This document shows positions 32,546-41,809 of a stretch of DNA of 64,000 nucleotides, piece by piece. The notes under the pieces are model-generated. The model ran no database searches. It saw nothing but the letters and a program-made list of their open reading frames with translations, and was not told where the DNA came from. How positions within the stretch are numbered: the first letter of the stretch is position 1; each line of letters starts with the position of its first letter. Source of the stretch: Deminuibacter sp966424055 (GTDB lineage Bacteria > Bacteroidota > Bacteroidia > Chitinophagales > Chitinophagaceae). The position numbers and the translations under genes were made by a program. Where the stretch lies: assembly GCA_966424055.1 (NCBI GenBank), contig CBJLMB010000001.1, positions 1 through 64,000 on the forward strand, given 5' to 3'.

Positions 32546-34456
32546 GTGCCGGATATTATTCAATTACTACCAGATAATATTGCTAACCAGATTGCCGCGG
32601 GTGAAGTGATACAACGCCCCGCCAGCGCCGTGAAAGAACTGCTGGAAAATGCGGTGGATGCAGGAGCAACTGAAATAAAATTACTGATCACGGATGCCGG
32701 TAAAAGCCTGATACAGGTTATTGACAATGGCAAGGGCATGAGCGAAACAGATGCCCGTATGTGTTTTGAAAGACATGCCACCAGCAAGATAAAGCAGATC
32801 GATGATCTGTTCAGGGTGCGTACCATGGGATTTCGCGGAGAAGCACTGGCATCTATTGCAGCGGTGGCACAGGTAGAGCTCAAAAGCCGCCGTGCCGATG
32901 ATGAACTGGGTACCTGCATTGAAATTGAAAACAGCATAGTGCTGAAGCAGGAGCCCTGTGCCTGCTCTGTGGGTACCAATATCTGTATGAAAAACCTGTT
33001 TTTCAGCGTACCGGCACGCCGCAATTTTCTCAAAAGCAATGCCTCCGAAATGCGGCATATCGTAGAAGAGTTCACCAGGGTAGCAATGGCTTTCCCGCAT
33101 GTTTTTTTTTCACTCAGCAGTAACGGGCAGGAGATGTTTCACCTGGAAGCTGGCAGTCTTAAACAGCGTATACTGCAGATATTGGGCAACCAGTACATGG
33201 CCAAGCTGGTGAATGTAAAAGAAGAAACCGATTATATGAACATCTTCGGTTTTGTAGGTAAACCCGATATAGCCCGCAAAACAAGGGGCGACCAGTATTT
33301 TTTTGTCAACAACCGTTATATCAAAAGCGCTTACCTGAACCATGCGGTGATGAGTGCTTTTGAAGAACTGATACCGAAAGACAGCTTCCCGCTGTATGCG
33401 CTTTATATCGATCTTGACCCCACACAAGTGGATATCAATGTACATCCCACCAAACAGGAGATCAAGTTTGAAGATGAAAAGATCATCTATGCCTTTGTGC
33501 AGGCAGCTGTGAAACATGCACTGGCACAGTTCAGTGTGGCCCCATCGCTGGATTTTACGCTGAATGCAGCTATCCAGCAGCTGGATGCCGTGAACAAACC
33601 GTTTACCAGCGACCAGCAGGAGACCACCTCAGGCAGCAAACTGTTTAAAACATTTACACAAAAACACCAGGCCCATGCAATAGACCCGGTGGATAAAAGC
33701 GAGCTGAAACACTGGAAAGAATTTTTTACACCTGCTGCACAGCCAGGCAACGAACAACCCTCCGCCGCTGAACGCCAGCTACCGGCTGATTTACCAGGTG
33801 CAGATCAAAAATTTGATATACCCGGTATGCGGCAGGCCGCAGGCGCCGGCTTGTATAACCTGGCAGCCGAAAACAATCGCCGCCTGTTGAACAATGCCAA
33901 TTTCCTGCAGTTGCACAATACTTATATCATCGCCCCCACTACCAGCGGTTTTATACTGCTGCACCAGCAGCTGGCACATGAACGTATTTTATATGAACGT
34001 TATGGACAGGCAGCACATGGCAAACACATGGCCACACAGCGCAGTCTTTTTCCCGCTACACTGGAGCTTACGCCGGCAGATGCCATCCTGCTGGAAGACC
34101 TGCTGCCCGATTTACATGCCATCGGATACCAGATAGAACATTTTGGTAAAGACAGTTTTATTATACAGGGCATTCCCGCCGATATTACACAGGGTAATGA
34201 AAAACATTCCATCGAACTGCTGATAGAACAGTTTAAACATTTCAGCAGCGATATCAAATTCAGTAAAAGGGAGAAACTGGTGCGCTGTATGGCCAGGCAG
34301 CAGGCTATCAAGGCCGGGCAGCCGCTCAGCCAGAAAGAAATGCTTGCACTGGCAGAGGAATTGTTCACCTGTAATACACCGAATGTAACACCTACCGGCA
34401 GCCCCACTTATCTTGAATTCAAGGAAGACTACCTGGACAGGATGTTTGGGAGGTAG
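32546..34456 (+). CDS. mutL: DNA mismatch repair protein MutL
   Basis: A 636-residue MutL from GTG 32546 (PDIIQLLPDNIANQIAAGEVI). A GTG at 32474 would add 24 residues read through the inverted repeat. The N-terminal GHKL ATPase is complete: ELLENAVDAGA, DNGKGM, RHATSKI, TMGFRGEALASIAAV. The C-terminal dimerisation domain keeps the fold, but its endonuclease motifs differ. DQHAxxE reads HQQLAHERILYER, ACKxAIK reads ARQQAIKAGQ and CPHGRP reads NVTPTGSP. It acts with MutS in mismatch repair; whether it cuts DNA is doubtful. It is convergent with dacB. Confidence 0.95.
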   Translation: MPDIIQLLPDNIANQIAAGEVIQRPASAVKELLENAVDAGATEIKLLITDAGKSLIQVIDNGKGMSETDARMCFERHATSKIKQIDDLFRVRTMGFRGEALASIAAVAQVELKSRRADDELGTCIEIENSIVLKQEPCACSVGTNICMKNLFFSVPARRNFLKSNASEMRHIVEEFTRVAMAFPHVFFSLSSNGQEMFHLEAGSLKQRILQILGNQYMAKLVNVKEETDYMNIFGFVGKPDIARKTRGDQYFFVNNRYIKSAYLNHAVMSAFEELIPKDSFPLYALYIDLDPTQVDINVHPTKQEIKFEDEKIIYAFVQAAVKHALAQFSVAPSLDFTLNAAIQQLDAVNKPFTSDQQETTSGSKLFKTFTQKHQAHAIDPVDKSELKHWKEFFTPAAQPGNEQPSAAERQLPADLPGADQKFDIPGMRQAAGAGLYNLAAENNRRLLNNANFLQLHNTYIIAPTTSGFILLHQQLAHERILYERYGQAAHGKHMATQRSLFPATLELTPADAILLEDLLPDLHAIGYQIEHFGKDSFIIQGIPADITQGNEKHSIELLIEQFKHFSSDIKFSKREKLVRCMARQQAIKAGQPLSQKEMLALAEELFTCNTPNVTPTGSPTYLEFKEDYLDRMFGR

Positions 34457-34463
34457 GGGGATT

Positions 34464-34540
34464 TTGGTTGATTGGTTGAAGGGTTGATTGGTTGAATAGT
34501 TGAGTGGTTGATTGGTTGAAGGGTTGAATTGGTGAAAGGG
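34464..34540. repeat. GGTTGA-word minisatellite between mutL and dacB
   Basis: A T/G-rich array built from TTGATTGG, GGTTGAAGG and TTGAGTGG words. A 23-bp block starting TGGTTGATTGGTTGAAGG recurs with a 40-bp period (34465 and 34505). The same words occur at 46161-46229. It fills the gap between two convergent genes. Confidence 0.85.
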
Positions 34541-34556
34541 GGTGGGCAGAACTTGG

Positions 34557-35909
34557 TCAGTATTTTTCATAGATGGCCAGCAGGTAGGCTTCTATTAGCC
34601 GGCGGATGGGGCGGCCTTGGCCGGTGTGATTGCCAATAAGGATAGAAAAAGCAAGTGTATGTTGTTTGCGGGTGATGAGATAACCACTTAATGCCAGGTT
34701 ATTGCTGAGTGAGCCTGTTTTGGCATAAATATGACCAGGAATGGCTTGGTAATAACCCGTTAATGTACCGGTATTGGAGCCGGACAATATACCTGTGATA
34801 CGCTGCCAGCTGAAATCATTTTTCATTTTAATAAGCAGTGCCACCAGGTCGCAGGGGGTAACCAGGTTAAAACGGCTGAGGCCGCTGCCATCAACCCATT
34901 GCGGCCGTTGCGGAAAGCTGCGGTAGTCTGTAGCCAGCAGTGTATCTATAACTGCATCATCGTTCATCTTTTTCAGCAGGGTATTGCTTACCATCAGCAG
35001 CGACTGCTCTGCAAAGAAATTATCGCTGCGGTACATCATCAGTTTCAGCATTGAATCAGTGGGCTGCGAATGCAGGGCAAAAGGAAATACTGGCGCACTG
35101 TTCAACTGCTGCTCCGGGGCATTGATCAAGTTCGCACCTTTTGCTGTATCCCCAAGCAAACGGAGGGCTTCAGGGACAGAAGTGATGAACGGAATATCAC
35201 GGATATAGATCTTTTTGGCTGCAGCATCAGGCTGCGACCATACCAGCTCATTTGCATCTTTTTTCCTGCTGAAAGAATGATGGGGCATCTGGTTAAAAGC
35301 AGGTGCCGCCTTTGCAGATCCTCCATAAAGCAAACTGAAAACAGATGGGTGTATCTGTTCGCCCTTATCATCCGATTTAATACGTACAACATTGCCATAA
35401 ACAGGCAATGGGCTTCGTTCGGCCATATAATCTTCCTGGTAATCATCCCAGCTCCAGCCCATGCCAAAGGGCTGCTCCTCCCAGCGGGCGGGGTTTACTA
35501 TATATGTACGGCTGGTATCTGACAAAAGAAAACGCAGTACGGGCTGATCAATAAAATCAGGGTGAAGCAGTGTTGGATCTCCCGCCGGCTGAAGTTGCAC
35601 CACTGTTTTTGCATTTTGTCCATCTGCAGGGTCGATGCGGTAATGAAATGCTGTAAGACTATCGCCCAGGTATTTCATAGCGGCATAGCAGGTAAGCAGT
35701 TTGGTATTACTGGCAGGGATAAAATATTTTTCGCCCTGGTGCTGGTACAACTGCCGGCCAGTAGTTGCATCGGCAATGGCGATACCTATATGTGCTGAAG
35801 CCAGGGCCGGTTTATCCAGCAGCAATTGCTGTGTTTGGCGGCCCAACTTTTTTTGTGTTGAGCAGGCAGTGAGCACTGCCAGACAGGTTATGAATGACCA
35901 TTTATACAT
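34557..35909 (-). CDS. dacB: D-alanyl-D-alanine carboxypeptidase/endopeptidase (PBP4, DacB type)
   Basis: A 450-residue penicillin-binding protein of peptidase family S13, which trims peptidoglycan stem peptides and cross-links in the periplasm. ATG 35907-35909 (MYKWSFITCLAVLTACSTQKK) gives a lipoprotein-like signal; a TTG four codons up is less likely. All three catalytic motifs are present: SNTK with Ser67, SGL in DGSGLSRFN (SxN position altered to S-G-L; the family pattern is debated), and KTGSLSN. The inserted domain between SNTK and KTG is of class C PBP size. It is convergent with mutL. Confidence 0.92.
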   Translation of the reverse strand: MYKWSFITCLAVLTACSTQKKLGRQTQQLLLDKPALASAHIGIAIADATTGRQLYQHQGEKYFIPASNTKLLTCYAAMKYLGDSLTAFHYRIDPADGQNAKTVVQLQPAGDPTLLHPDFIDQPVLRFLLSDTSRTYIVNPARWEEQPFGMGWSWDDYQEDYMAERSPLPVYGNVVRIKSDDKGEQIHPSVFSLLYGGSAKAAPAFNQMPHHSFSRKKDANELVWSQPDAAAKKIYIRDIPFITSVPEALRLLGDTAKGANLINAPEQQLNSAPVFPFALHSQPTDSMLKLMMYRSDNFFAEQSLLMVSNTLLKKMNDDAVIDTLLATDYRSFPQRPQWVDGSGLSRFNLVTPCDLVALLIKMKNDFSWQRITGILSGSNTGTLTGYYQAIPGHIYAKTGSLSNNLALSGYLITRKQHTLAFSILIGNHTGQGRPIRRLIEAYLLAIYEKY

Positions 35910-36084
35910 TTTACCTATCAATTAGCGGGTTTCATCCGATGAAACTTACGGTTGTTCGCGTTAAACAATATCTTTACTGCTTGCATAACGTTTAACAGAA
36001 GAAGCCAGGCTGATGAAAAATTCCCTGCAAAGGAAGATGATCTGTACCGGTTTCAGCTGCACATTGAAAAAACAAACAAGCGCA

Positions 36085-38130
36085 ATGAAATTACAACTAA
36101 ACCCTCATTGGACCACAGGAGTGCTTTTGCTGATGAGCACTACCGTTATGGCCGGTCCTGGTGACAAGACCTCCGGCAAAGAAGCCTATATCGACAAAAA
36201 GAATATGGATGTATCGGTAAAACCCGGTGATAATTTTTACCGTTACGCCAATGGCGGATGGTTAAAAAATAACCCGGTACCTGCATCGAAAACACGCTGG
36301 GGTAGTTTTGATGTACTGCGTGAAGAAAGCTCACGCAGGCTGCAGGCGTTGCTGGAAGAAGCAGCTGCCAATACCGGTAAATCTGCCGCCAGCCAGATGA
36401 TCGGCGATTTTTATGCAAGCGGGATGGACAGCGCTGCTATTGAAGCAAAAGGCTATCAGCCCATCGCCGCAGACCTGAACAGGCTGGCTTCTTTACGGGA
36501 TGTGAATGCCGTGGTGAACGAAATTGCCACCCTTCGCACACAGGGCTATGGCACGCCCTTGTTCGGTATGTACATAGGACAGGATAGGAAAAATGTAACG
36601 CAGTATATACCCCAGCTAAGCCAGGGGGGTACTACATTGCCCGACAGGGATTATTACCTGAAAGATGATGCCCGTAGTGTTAAAATACGCGAAGCATATA
36701 AAAACCACCTGCAGCAGATGTTTCAGCTGATAGGCGAAAATACCGCTACTGCTGCTGCCAGTGCAGATGCTGTATTCCGCATTGAAACAGCATTGGCCAA
36801 AGCGCAGTACAGCCGTGTGGAAATGCGTGACCCCTATAAAACCTATAACAAATTTGCGGTGAAAGACCTGGGGTCACTTACATCTGACCTGAACTGGAGC
36901 GACCTGTTCAATAAAATGAAAGTGCAGCCAGGTGATAGTGTGCTGGTCAGCAATCCGCAGTTTTTGAAAACGGCAGATATCCTGTTAACCGCATTGCCAT
37001 TGAATGACTGGAAAAGCTATCTGCGCTGGAACCTGCTGAAAACTGCGGCACCTTACCTGAGCAGCGCTTTTGTAAAAGAAAATTTCCGCCTGAGCCAGGT
37101 ATTGACAGGGCAAAAAGAACAAACACCACGCTGGCAGCGTATGAGCAGTTTGATCGACATGTCATTGGGCGACCTGCTGGGCCAGTTATATGTGGCCAAA
37201 TATTTTAAACCTGAAGCCAAACAGCGTATGCTTGATCTGGTGAATAACCTGCAAAGCACCTTTGCAGGGCGCATCAAACAGCTTGACTGGATGAGTGATG
37301 AAACCAAGGCCAGGGCACTGGAAAAACTGCAGGCTTTCACCAAAAAAATTGCTTATCCCGACAAATGGAAAGACTATGCCGGCATTACCATTACACGCGG
37401 AAACCTCCTGGAAAATGTGCATCAGTGCAGTGTATGGTCGTACAACTATATGATCAACCGTATGGGTAAACCTGTTGACAGAACTGAATGGGGGATGACA
37501 CCGCCTACCATTAATGCCTATTACAACCCTTCCAATAATGAAATTGCATTTCCTGCGGGTATTCTGCAGTTTCCTTTCTTTGATTTTGGTGCGGATGATG
37601 CAGTGAACTATGGAGGTATAGGTGCGGTAATTGGTCATGAAATGACCCATGGTTTTGATGATCAGGGCAGGCAATATGCTGCAGACGGCAACCTGAAAGA
37701 CTGGTGGACTAAAACAGATGCAGATAAGTTCAAAGTGAAAGCAGAAGAGATCGTGAAACAATACAATGCATTTACTGTACTGGATACCATACACCTGAAC
37801 GGTAAATTAACACTGGGCGAAAACCTTGCAGACCTTGGCGGACTGAATATTGCGTATGAGGCTTTTACTAAAACAAAAGAATTCAAAGAAGGCAAAAGAA
37901 TTGATGGCTTTACGCCTGCACAACGTTTCTTTTTAAGCTGGGCGCAGGTTTGGCGCAATAATGCATTACCCGAAACCCAGGATCAGCTGGTACGTACTGA
38001 CCCGCATTCACCGGGAGAAGCAAGGGCCAATTGCCCCATCACCAATATCAATGCCTGGTATGAAGCATTTAATGTACAGCCGGGTGATAAAATGTATAAA
38101 CCCCAGGATCAGCGTACACAGATCTGGTAG
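36085..38130 (+). CDS. M13-family zinc metallopeptidase (PepO/neprilysin type)
   Basis: A protein of 681 residues from ATG 36085 (MKLQLNPHWTTGVLLLMSTTVMAG, signal peptide). Upstream in-frame ATGs would bury the signal. The zinc site is HEMTH (518-522), with the third ligand Glu in ENLADLGGLN near 579. The substrate-pocket motif NAYYNPSNNEIAFPAGILQ precedes it. Peptidase M13_N (about 40-430) and M13 catalytic domains are complete, and length is standard. It probably degrades peptides in the periplasm or outside the cell. A terminator follows. Confidence 0.95.
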   Translation: MKLQLNPHWTTGVLLLMSTTVMAGPGDKTSGKEAYIDKKNMDVSVKPGDNFYRYANGGWLKNNPVPASKTRWGSFDVLREESSRRLQALLEEAAANTGKSAASQMIGDFYASGMDSAAIEAKGYQPIAADLNRLASLRDVNAVVNEIATLRTQGYGTPLFGMYIGQDRKNVTQYIPQLSQGGTTLPDRDYYLKDDARSVKIREAYKNHLQQMFQLIGENTATAAASADAVFRIETALAKAQYSRVEMRDPYKTYNKFAVKDLGSLTSDLNWSDLFNKMKVQPGDSVLVSNPQFLKTADILLTALPLNDWKSYLRWNLLKTAAPYLSSAFVKENFRLSQVLTGQKEQTPRWQRMSSLIDMSLGDLLGQLYVAKYFKPEAKQRMLDLVNNLQSTFAGRIKQLDWMSDETKARALEKLQAFTKKIAYPDKWKDYAGITITRGNLLENVHQCSVWSYNYMINRMGKPVDRTEWGMTPPTINAYYNPSNNEIAFPAGILQFPFFDFGADDAVNYGGIGAVIGHEMTHGFDDQGRQYAADGNLKDWWTKTDADKFKVKAEEIVKQYNAFTVLDTIHLNGKLTLGENLADLGGLNIAYEAFTKTKEFKEGKRIDGFTPAQRFFLSWAQVWRNNALPETQDQLVRTDPHSPGEARANCPITNINAWYEAFNVQPGDKMYKPQDQRTQIW

Positions 38131-38151
38131 TAAAAACGAATACCTTAGTAT

Positions 38152-38180
38152 AAAAAGATCCGGCATAACCGGATCTTTTT
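38152..38180 (+). terminator. Intrinsic terminator after the M13 peptidase gene
   Basis: A perfect 12-bp stem AAAAAGATCCGG / CCGGATCTTTTT with a CATAA loop, starting 21 bp after the stop codon. The flanking A- and T-runs make it work in both directions. Confidence 0.92.
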
Positions 38181-38230
38181 GTTTATCAGGATTGTGTTAG
38201 TTATTCATTGAGGCTGATAGTGCCGGGCTA

Positions 38231-38326
38231 CAAGAAATGTATCGCGCAGAATGCAGAAAAGAAGCTATTATCAGCTGTCGCCTTGCGGCTGGTAATTCAT
38301 GAATGAGCGCTATAAAAATTACTGAT
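38231..38326 (+). repeat. Interspersed element, copy A
   Basis: It begins CAAGAAATGTATCGCGCAGA and ends GCGCTATAAAAATTACTGAT. The ends match copy B (50811-50947) and inverted copy C (56420-56515). It occupies the gap between two convergent genes (M13 peptidase and TerC). No coding sequence was seen. Confidence 0.7.
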
Positions 38327-38352
38327 AAAACTTGGGCTACTACCTGCTATGA

Positions 38353-39135
38353 TCAGCGAGCATCTTTTCTTTCCGGCTCAGGCATTGGCTCGCGCAGCTC
38401 AACTGCCTTGTGCTGTTTTTTGCGTATCCGCATATTCAGCAGCTCTACTGCAAAAGAAAATGCCATGGCGAAATAGACATAATTCTTCAGGTGAAGGTTC
38501 TCTGTGCCTTCGCTGTTCCAGCCTTCTACCAGTAATACCAGGCCGATCATCACCAGGAAAGACAGGGCCAGCATTTTGATAGTAGGATGCTCGTGAATGA
38601 AAGTGGCAATTTTAGGGCTGAACAGGAACATGATGAACATGGCGATGATCACGGCGGTGATCATTATTTCTACATGTTTGGCTGTTCCGCCGGCGGTGAT
38701 GATGCTGTCGAAGCTGAATACAAGATCGATGAGTACGATTTGGAAGATGGCGCCGGAAAACGACAGTGGTTTTTTGTTGCCATCCTGCGCAGCTTCCTCT
38801 CCTTCCAGTTTATGGTGAATTTCTTTGACTGTTTTATAAATCAGGAACAGTCCGCCAGCGATCATGACCAGGCTGGACAGGTCGAAGCCTTTATCCCAGA
38901 TGGTGAAAACAGGTTTACCTTTTTGTTTCAACAGCCAGCTGAGTGCGAGCAGCAATAAACTGCGCATAATGATGCCAAAAACCATCCACAATAAACGGGC
39001 GCGTGATTGCTGTGACTGGGGAAGGCGGTTCATGATAATGCTGACGAAAATGACATTATCGATGCCTAATACGATTTCCAGTATAACCAGTACAAAAAAG
39101 CTGATGATACTTTCGGCGGTAAATAACTGTTCCAT
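38353..39135 (-). CDS. TerC-family integral membrane protein
   Basis: A 260-residue protein with about seven membrane segments. The two family motifs with buried acidic residues are EIVLGIDNVIFVSIIMN (TM1) and DLVFSFDSIITAGG (about 145-158). TerC proteins are linked to tellurite resistance and, in several bacteria, to manganese export that metallates exported enzymes; which role holds here cannot be told. A short hydrophilic loop (HHKLEGEEAAQDGNKK) lies between the halves. It is downstream of pyrD on the same strand across two palindromic elements. Confidence 0.93.
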   Translation of the reverse strand: MEQLFTAESIISFFVLVILEIVLGIDNVIFVSIIMNRLPQSQQSRARLLWMVFGIIMRSLLLLALSWLLKQKGKPVFTIWDKGFDLSSLVMIAGGLFLIYKTVKEIHHKLEGEEAAQDGNKKPLSFSGAIFQIVLIDLVFSFDSIITAGGTAKHVEIMITAVIIAMFIMFLFSPKIATFIHEHPTIKMLALSFLVMIGLVLLVEGWNSEGTENLHLKNYVYFAMAFSFAVELLNMRIRKKQHKAVELREPMPEPERKDAR

Positions 39136-39203
39136 GTCCGGATGTATGGGGCAAATATAGGGGATGGGTGGTTATGGGAAAACGGTGTTTTGGCGGAATA
39201 CCC

Positions 39204-39259
39204 TTATCCTTCGACTACGCTCAGGATAACCCAGCGGTGGTTCGACTGCGCTCACCACC
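39204..39259. repeat. Two REP-like hairpins with a shared loop core
   Basis: The first has stem TTATCC / GGATAA and loop TTCGACTACGCTCA (39204-39229). The second has stem GGTGG / CCACC and loop TTCGACTGCGCTCA (39236-39259). The loops are nearly identical while the stems differ but stay complementary. The same core, inverted, occurs at 49660-49717. They lie between pyrD and terC. Confidence 0.85.
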
Positions 39260-39268
39260 TCCTTCTTT

Positions 39269-40333
39269 TCATCCCCCCGTACCATCCATAGACAACTGCC
39301 GGCAGATCTTTTTTACAATCGCCGGACCTTCATAAATAAAGCCTGTCCAAACCTGTACCAGCGCCGCGCCCGAATGGAATTTCTCTGTAGCATCTGCACC
39401 GGTGAAAATACCGCCGCTGGCGATAACGGGGATCTTACCGCCGGTTTGTTGTGTGATATAACGTACAACTTCGGTGGAGCGCTGGCGAACCGGTTTACCG
39501 CTCAATCCGCCGGCGCCGATTGTTTCGATGGTGGCGGCGGTTGTTTGCAATCCTTCGCGGCTGATGGTGGTATTGGTGGCTACCAGTCCGTCGAGCTGAA
39601 CCTCAAAAGAGAGGTCGATGATATCATCCAGTTGTGAAGGTGTTAAGTCGGGTGCTATTTTCAGCAGCAGGGGTTTGGGGGTGGTATGGCTATGGTTCAG
39701 TGTTTGCAGGTGGGCCAGTATTTTGCGTAATGAATCCTTTTCCTGCAGTTCGCGGAGACCGGGTGTATTGGGTGAGCTTACATTGACTACAAAATAATCT
39801 ACCCAGTCGAACAATTCGTTGAAGCATAGTTCATAATCCTTCCAGGCCTCTTCATTGGGTGTTACCTTGTTCTTGCCAATATTGCCACCGATGATCATGG
39901 GTTGTGGCTTATGTTCATTGGCTTGTTTCCATTGCTGCAGCCTGGCGGCAACAGCCTTAACGCCGTTGTTGTTAAAACCCATGCGGTTGATCAGCGCTTT
40001 GTCTTTCGGGAGGCGGAACAGGCGGGGTTTGTCATTACCGGGTTGTGGTTTAGGGGTAACCGTGCCTATCTCTACAAAGCCGAAGCCCAGGGCTTCCAGT
40101 TCCTGCAGGTAGAGTGCATTCTTATCAAAGCCTGCACCCAGGCCTATAGGGTTTTTAAACTGCAGGCCGAATACCTCTTTTTCCAGGCTGGGATCCTGGT
40201 ATTGAAAGCCTGCGCTGATGATGCGGCGGAGCAGGCCGGCCTGGCAGCCGCTGCGCAGGAGGTTCATAGAAAAATAGTGTACATCTTCGGGCGGAAAACC
40301 AAACAGGATCTTACGGAGAAGCGGGTATAACAT
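39269..40333 (-). CDS. pyrD: Quinone-dependent dihydroorotate dehydrogenase (class 2)
   Basis: A 354-residue FMN enzyme that oxidises dihydroorotate to orotate in pyrimidine synthesis, passing electrons to membrane quinone. The class 2 N-terminal helices are present (MLYPLLRKILFGFPPEDVHYFSMNLLRSG). FKNPIGLGAGFDKN, GFVEIGTVTPKPQPGN, NRMGFNNNG and the catalytic VNVSSPNTPGLRELQ follow. The FMN phosphate motif is IPVIASGGIFTGADA near the end. The position of Ser in VNVSSPNTPG is the class 2 base. ATG 40331-40333 is the start. It is followed by the REP-like hairpins. Confidence 0.96.
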   Translation of the reverse strand: MLYPLLRKILFGFPPEDVHYFSMNLLRSGCQAGLLRRIISAGFQYQDPSLEKEVFGLQFKNPIGLGAGFDKNALYLQELEALGFGFVEIGTVTPKPQPGNDKPRLFRLPKDKALINRMGFNNNGVKAVAARLQQWKQANEHKPQPMIIGGNIGKNKVTPNEEAWKDYELCFNELFDWVDYFVVNVSSPNTPGLRELQEKDSLRKILAHLQTLNHSHTTPKPLLLKIAPDLTPSQLDDIIDLSFEVQLDGLVATNTTISREGLQTTAATIETIGAGGLSGKPVRQRSTEVVRYITQQTGGKIPVIASGGIFTGADATEKFHSGAALVQVWTGFIYEGPAIVKKICRQLSMDGTGG

Positions 40334-40488
40334 GGTGCGAAGATAATTGACTGGCAGATTAGTTGAAAAACAACCAATGGAATTGCGGTAGCCACTGATG
40401 ATCGGTCTATCCGGTGCACACTATTCCTGGTAATAAATGATTAACAATCAATTTGGTTGCATAAACAACCTTTTTGAAGATAAATGGT

Positions 40489-40496
40489 TATATTTG
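40489..40496 (+). promoter_or_regulatory. TAnnTTTG -7 box upstream of the thiolase gene
   Basis: TATATTTG matches the Bacteroidota -7 consensus exactly, 31 nt before the chosen start codon. No well-placed -33 TTTG was found, so this is tentative. Confidence 0.35.
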
Positions 40497-40526
40497 GTTA
40501 TTGATTCATTTCAAATAATGATTGCC

Positions 40527-41705
40527 ATGCAGGAAGCATATATCGTAGCCGGGTTCAGAACGGCGGTGGGTAAAAGCAAACGCGGCGGTTTCCGTTTTTA
40601 CCGGCCCGATGACCTGGCCATAGAAGTGATAAAAGGTTTGATGAGCAGTGTTCCGCAGCTGGATGCCAAAAGAGTGGATGATGTTATTGTGGGCAATGCC
40701 GTTCCCGAGGCGGAGCAGGGATTGCAGTTTGGCCGTATCATAGCTGCCAGGGCACTGGGTATTGATGTTGCAGGGATTACCATTAACCGATATTGTGCCA
40801 GCGGACTGGAAAGCATTGCCATGGCCACAGCCAAAATAAGAACAGGTATGGCTGAATGCATCATTGCTGGTGGTACCGAAAGCATGAGCCTGGTACCTAC
40901 GGCCGGCTGGAAAACCGTGCCGGCTTATTCCATTGCCAAAGACGAACCGGATTATTACCTGAGTATGGGGCTTACTGCAGAAGCTGTGGCCAAAGAATTT
41001 AAAGTAAGCCGGGAAGACCAGGATGCCTTTGCACTGGCCTCTCATCAAAAAGCACAGCAGGCTATACAGAACGGGTATTTCAAATCAGGCATATTACCCG
41101 TTAATGTAGAACAGGTGTATGTGGATGAAAAAGGAAAACGGAAAACCAGGAATTATACAGTAGATACTGATGAAGGTGTTCGGGCAGATACAACCCTGGA
41201 TGCGCTTGCAAAACTAAAACCGGTGTTTGCCGCAGGTGGTTCTGTTACGGCCGGCAACAGCTCGCAAACCAGTGATGGCGCGGCTTTCGCCATAGTGATG
41301 AGCGAACGTATGGTTAATGAACTGGGACTGAAACCTATTGGCCGCCTGGTGAACTGCGCCAGTGCCGGCGTACATCCGCGTATAATGGGTATAGGCCCTG
41401 TTGCAGCAGTGCCCAAAGTGCTGAAACAGGCAAACATGAACCTGGGTGATATTGAACTGATAGAACTGAATGAAGCATTTGCTTCACAATCACTGGCGGT
41501 GATACGCGAGCTGGGCCTCGATCCCTCTATTGTAAATATCAATGGAGGCGCCATTGCATTGGGGCATCCGCTGGGCTGTACCGGTTGTAAGCTGACCATC
41601 CAGCTGCTGAACGATATGAAAAGACTGAATAAAAAATACGGCATGGTAACAGCTTGTGTAGGTGGCGGCCAGGGCATCGCGGGTATTATTGAGAATATCC
41701 AGTAA
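40527..41705 (+). CDS. Acetyl-CoA C-acyltransferase (thiolase)
   Basis: A 392-residue thiolase of the beta-oxidation type that cleaves 3-ketoacyl-CoA (or condenses acetyl-CoA). ATG 40527 (MQEAYIVAGFRTAVGKSKRG) fits the family; the frame is open 30 codons further up. The nucleophile Cys90 is in NRYCASGLESIAMA. GGTESMS, NEAFASQSLAVIRELG, GGAIALGHPLGCTG (catalytic His) and CVGGGQGIAGI follow. The usual partners (hydroxyacyl-CoA dehydrogenase, acyl-CoA dehydrogenase) are not adjacent, so the pathway must be inferred. A terminator follows, so the gene seems to stand alone. Confidence 0.94.
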   Translation: MQEAYIVAGFRTAVGKSKRGGFRFYRPDDLAIEVIKGLMSSVPQLDAKRVDDVIVGNAVPEAEQGLQFGRIIAARALGIDVAGITINRYCASGLESIAMATAKIRTGMAECIIAGGTESMSLVPTAGWKTVPAYSIAKDEPDYYLSMGLTAEAVAKEFKVSREDQDAFALASHQKAQQAIQNGYFKSGILPVNVEQVYVDEKGKRKTRNYTVDTDEGVRADTTLDALAKLKPVFAAGGSVTAGNSSQTSDGAAFAIVMSERMVNELGLKPIGRLVNCASAGVHPRIMGIGPVAAVPKVLKQANMNLGDIELIELNEAFASQSLAVIRELGLDPSIVNINGGAIALGHPLGCTGCKLTIQLLNDMKRLNKKYGMVTACVGGGQGIAGIIENIQ

Positions 41706-41731
41706 TTTCTTCAGTATATTTTACTTTGCAT

Positions 41732-41769
41732 AAACAGGAAGCGGAGCGAACATCTGCTTCCTGTTTTAT
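41732..41769 (+). terminator. Intrinsic terminator after the thiolase gene
   Basis: An 11-bp perfect stem AAACAGGAAGC / GCTTCCTGTTT (41732-41742 and 41756-41766) with a 13-nt loop, followed by a short T-rich run. It lies 26 bp after the thiolase stop. Confidence 0.8.
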
Positions 41770-41809
41770 TACAGCGCTACAGTAGTTGTTCATCAGTCAA
41801 TAACAAATA

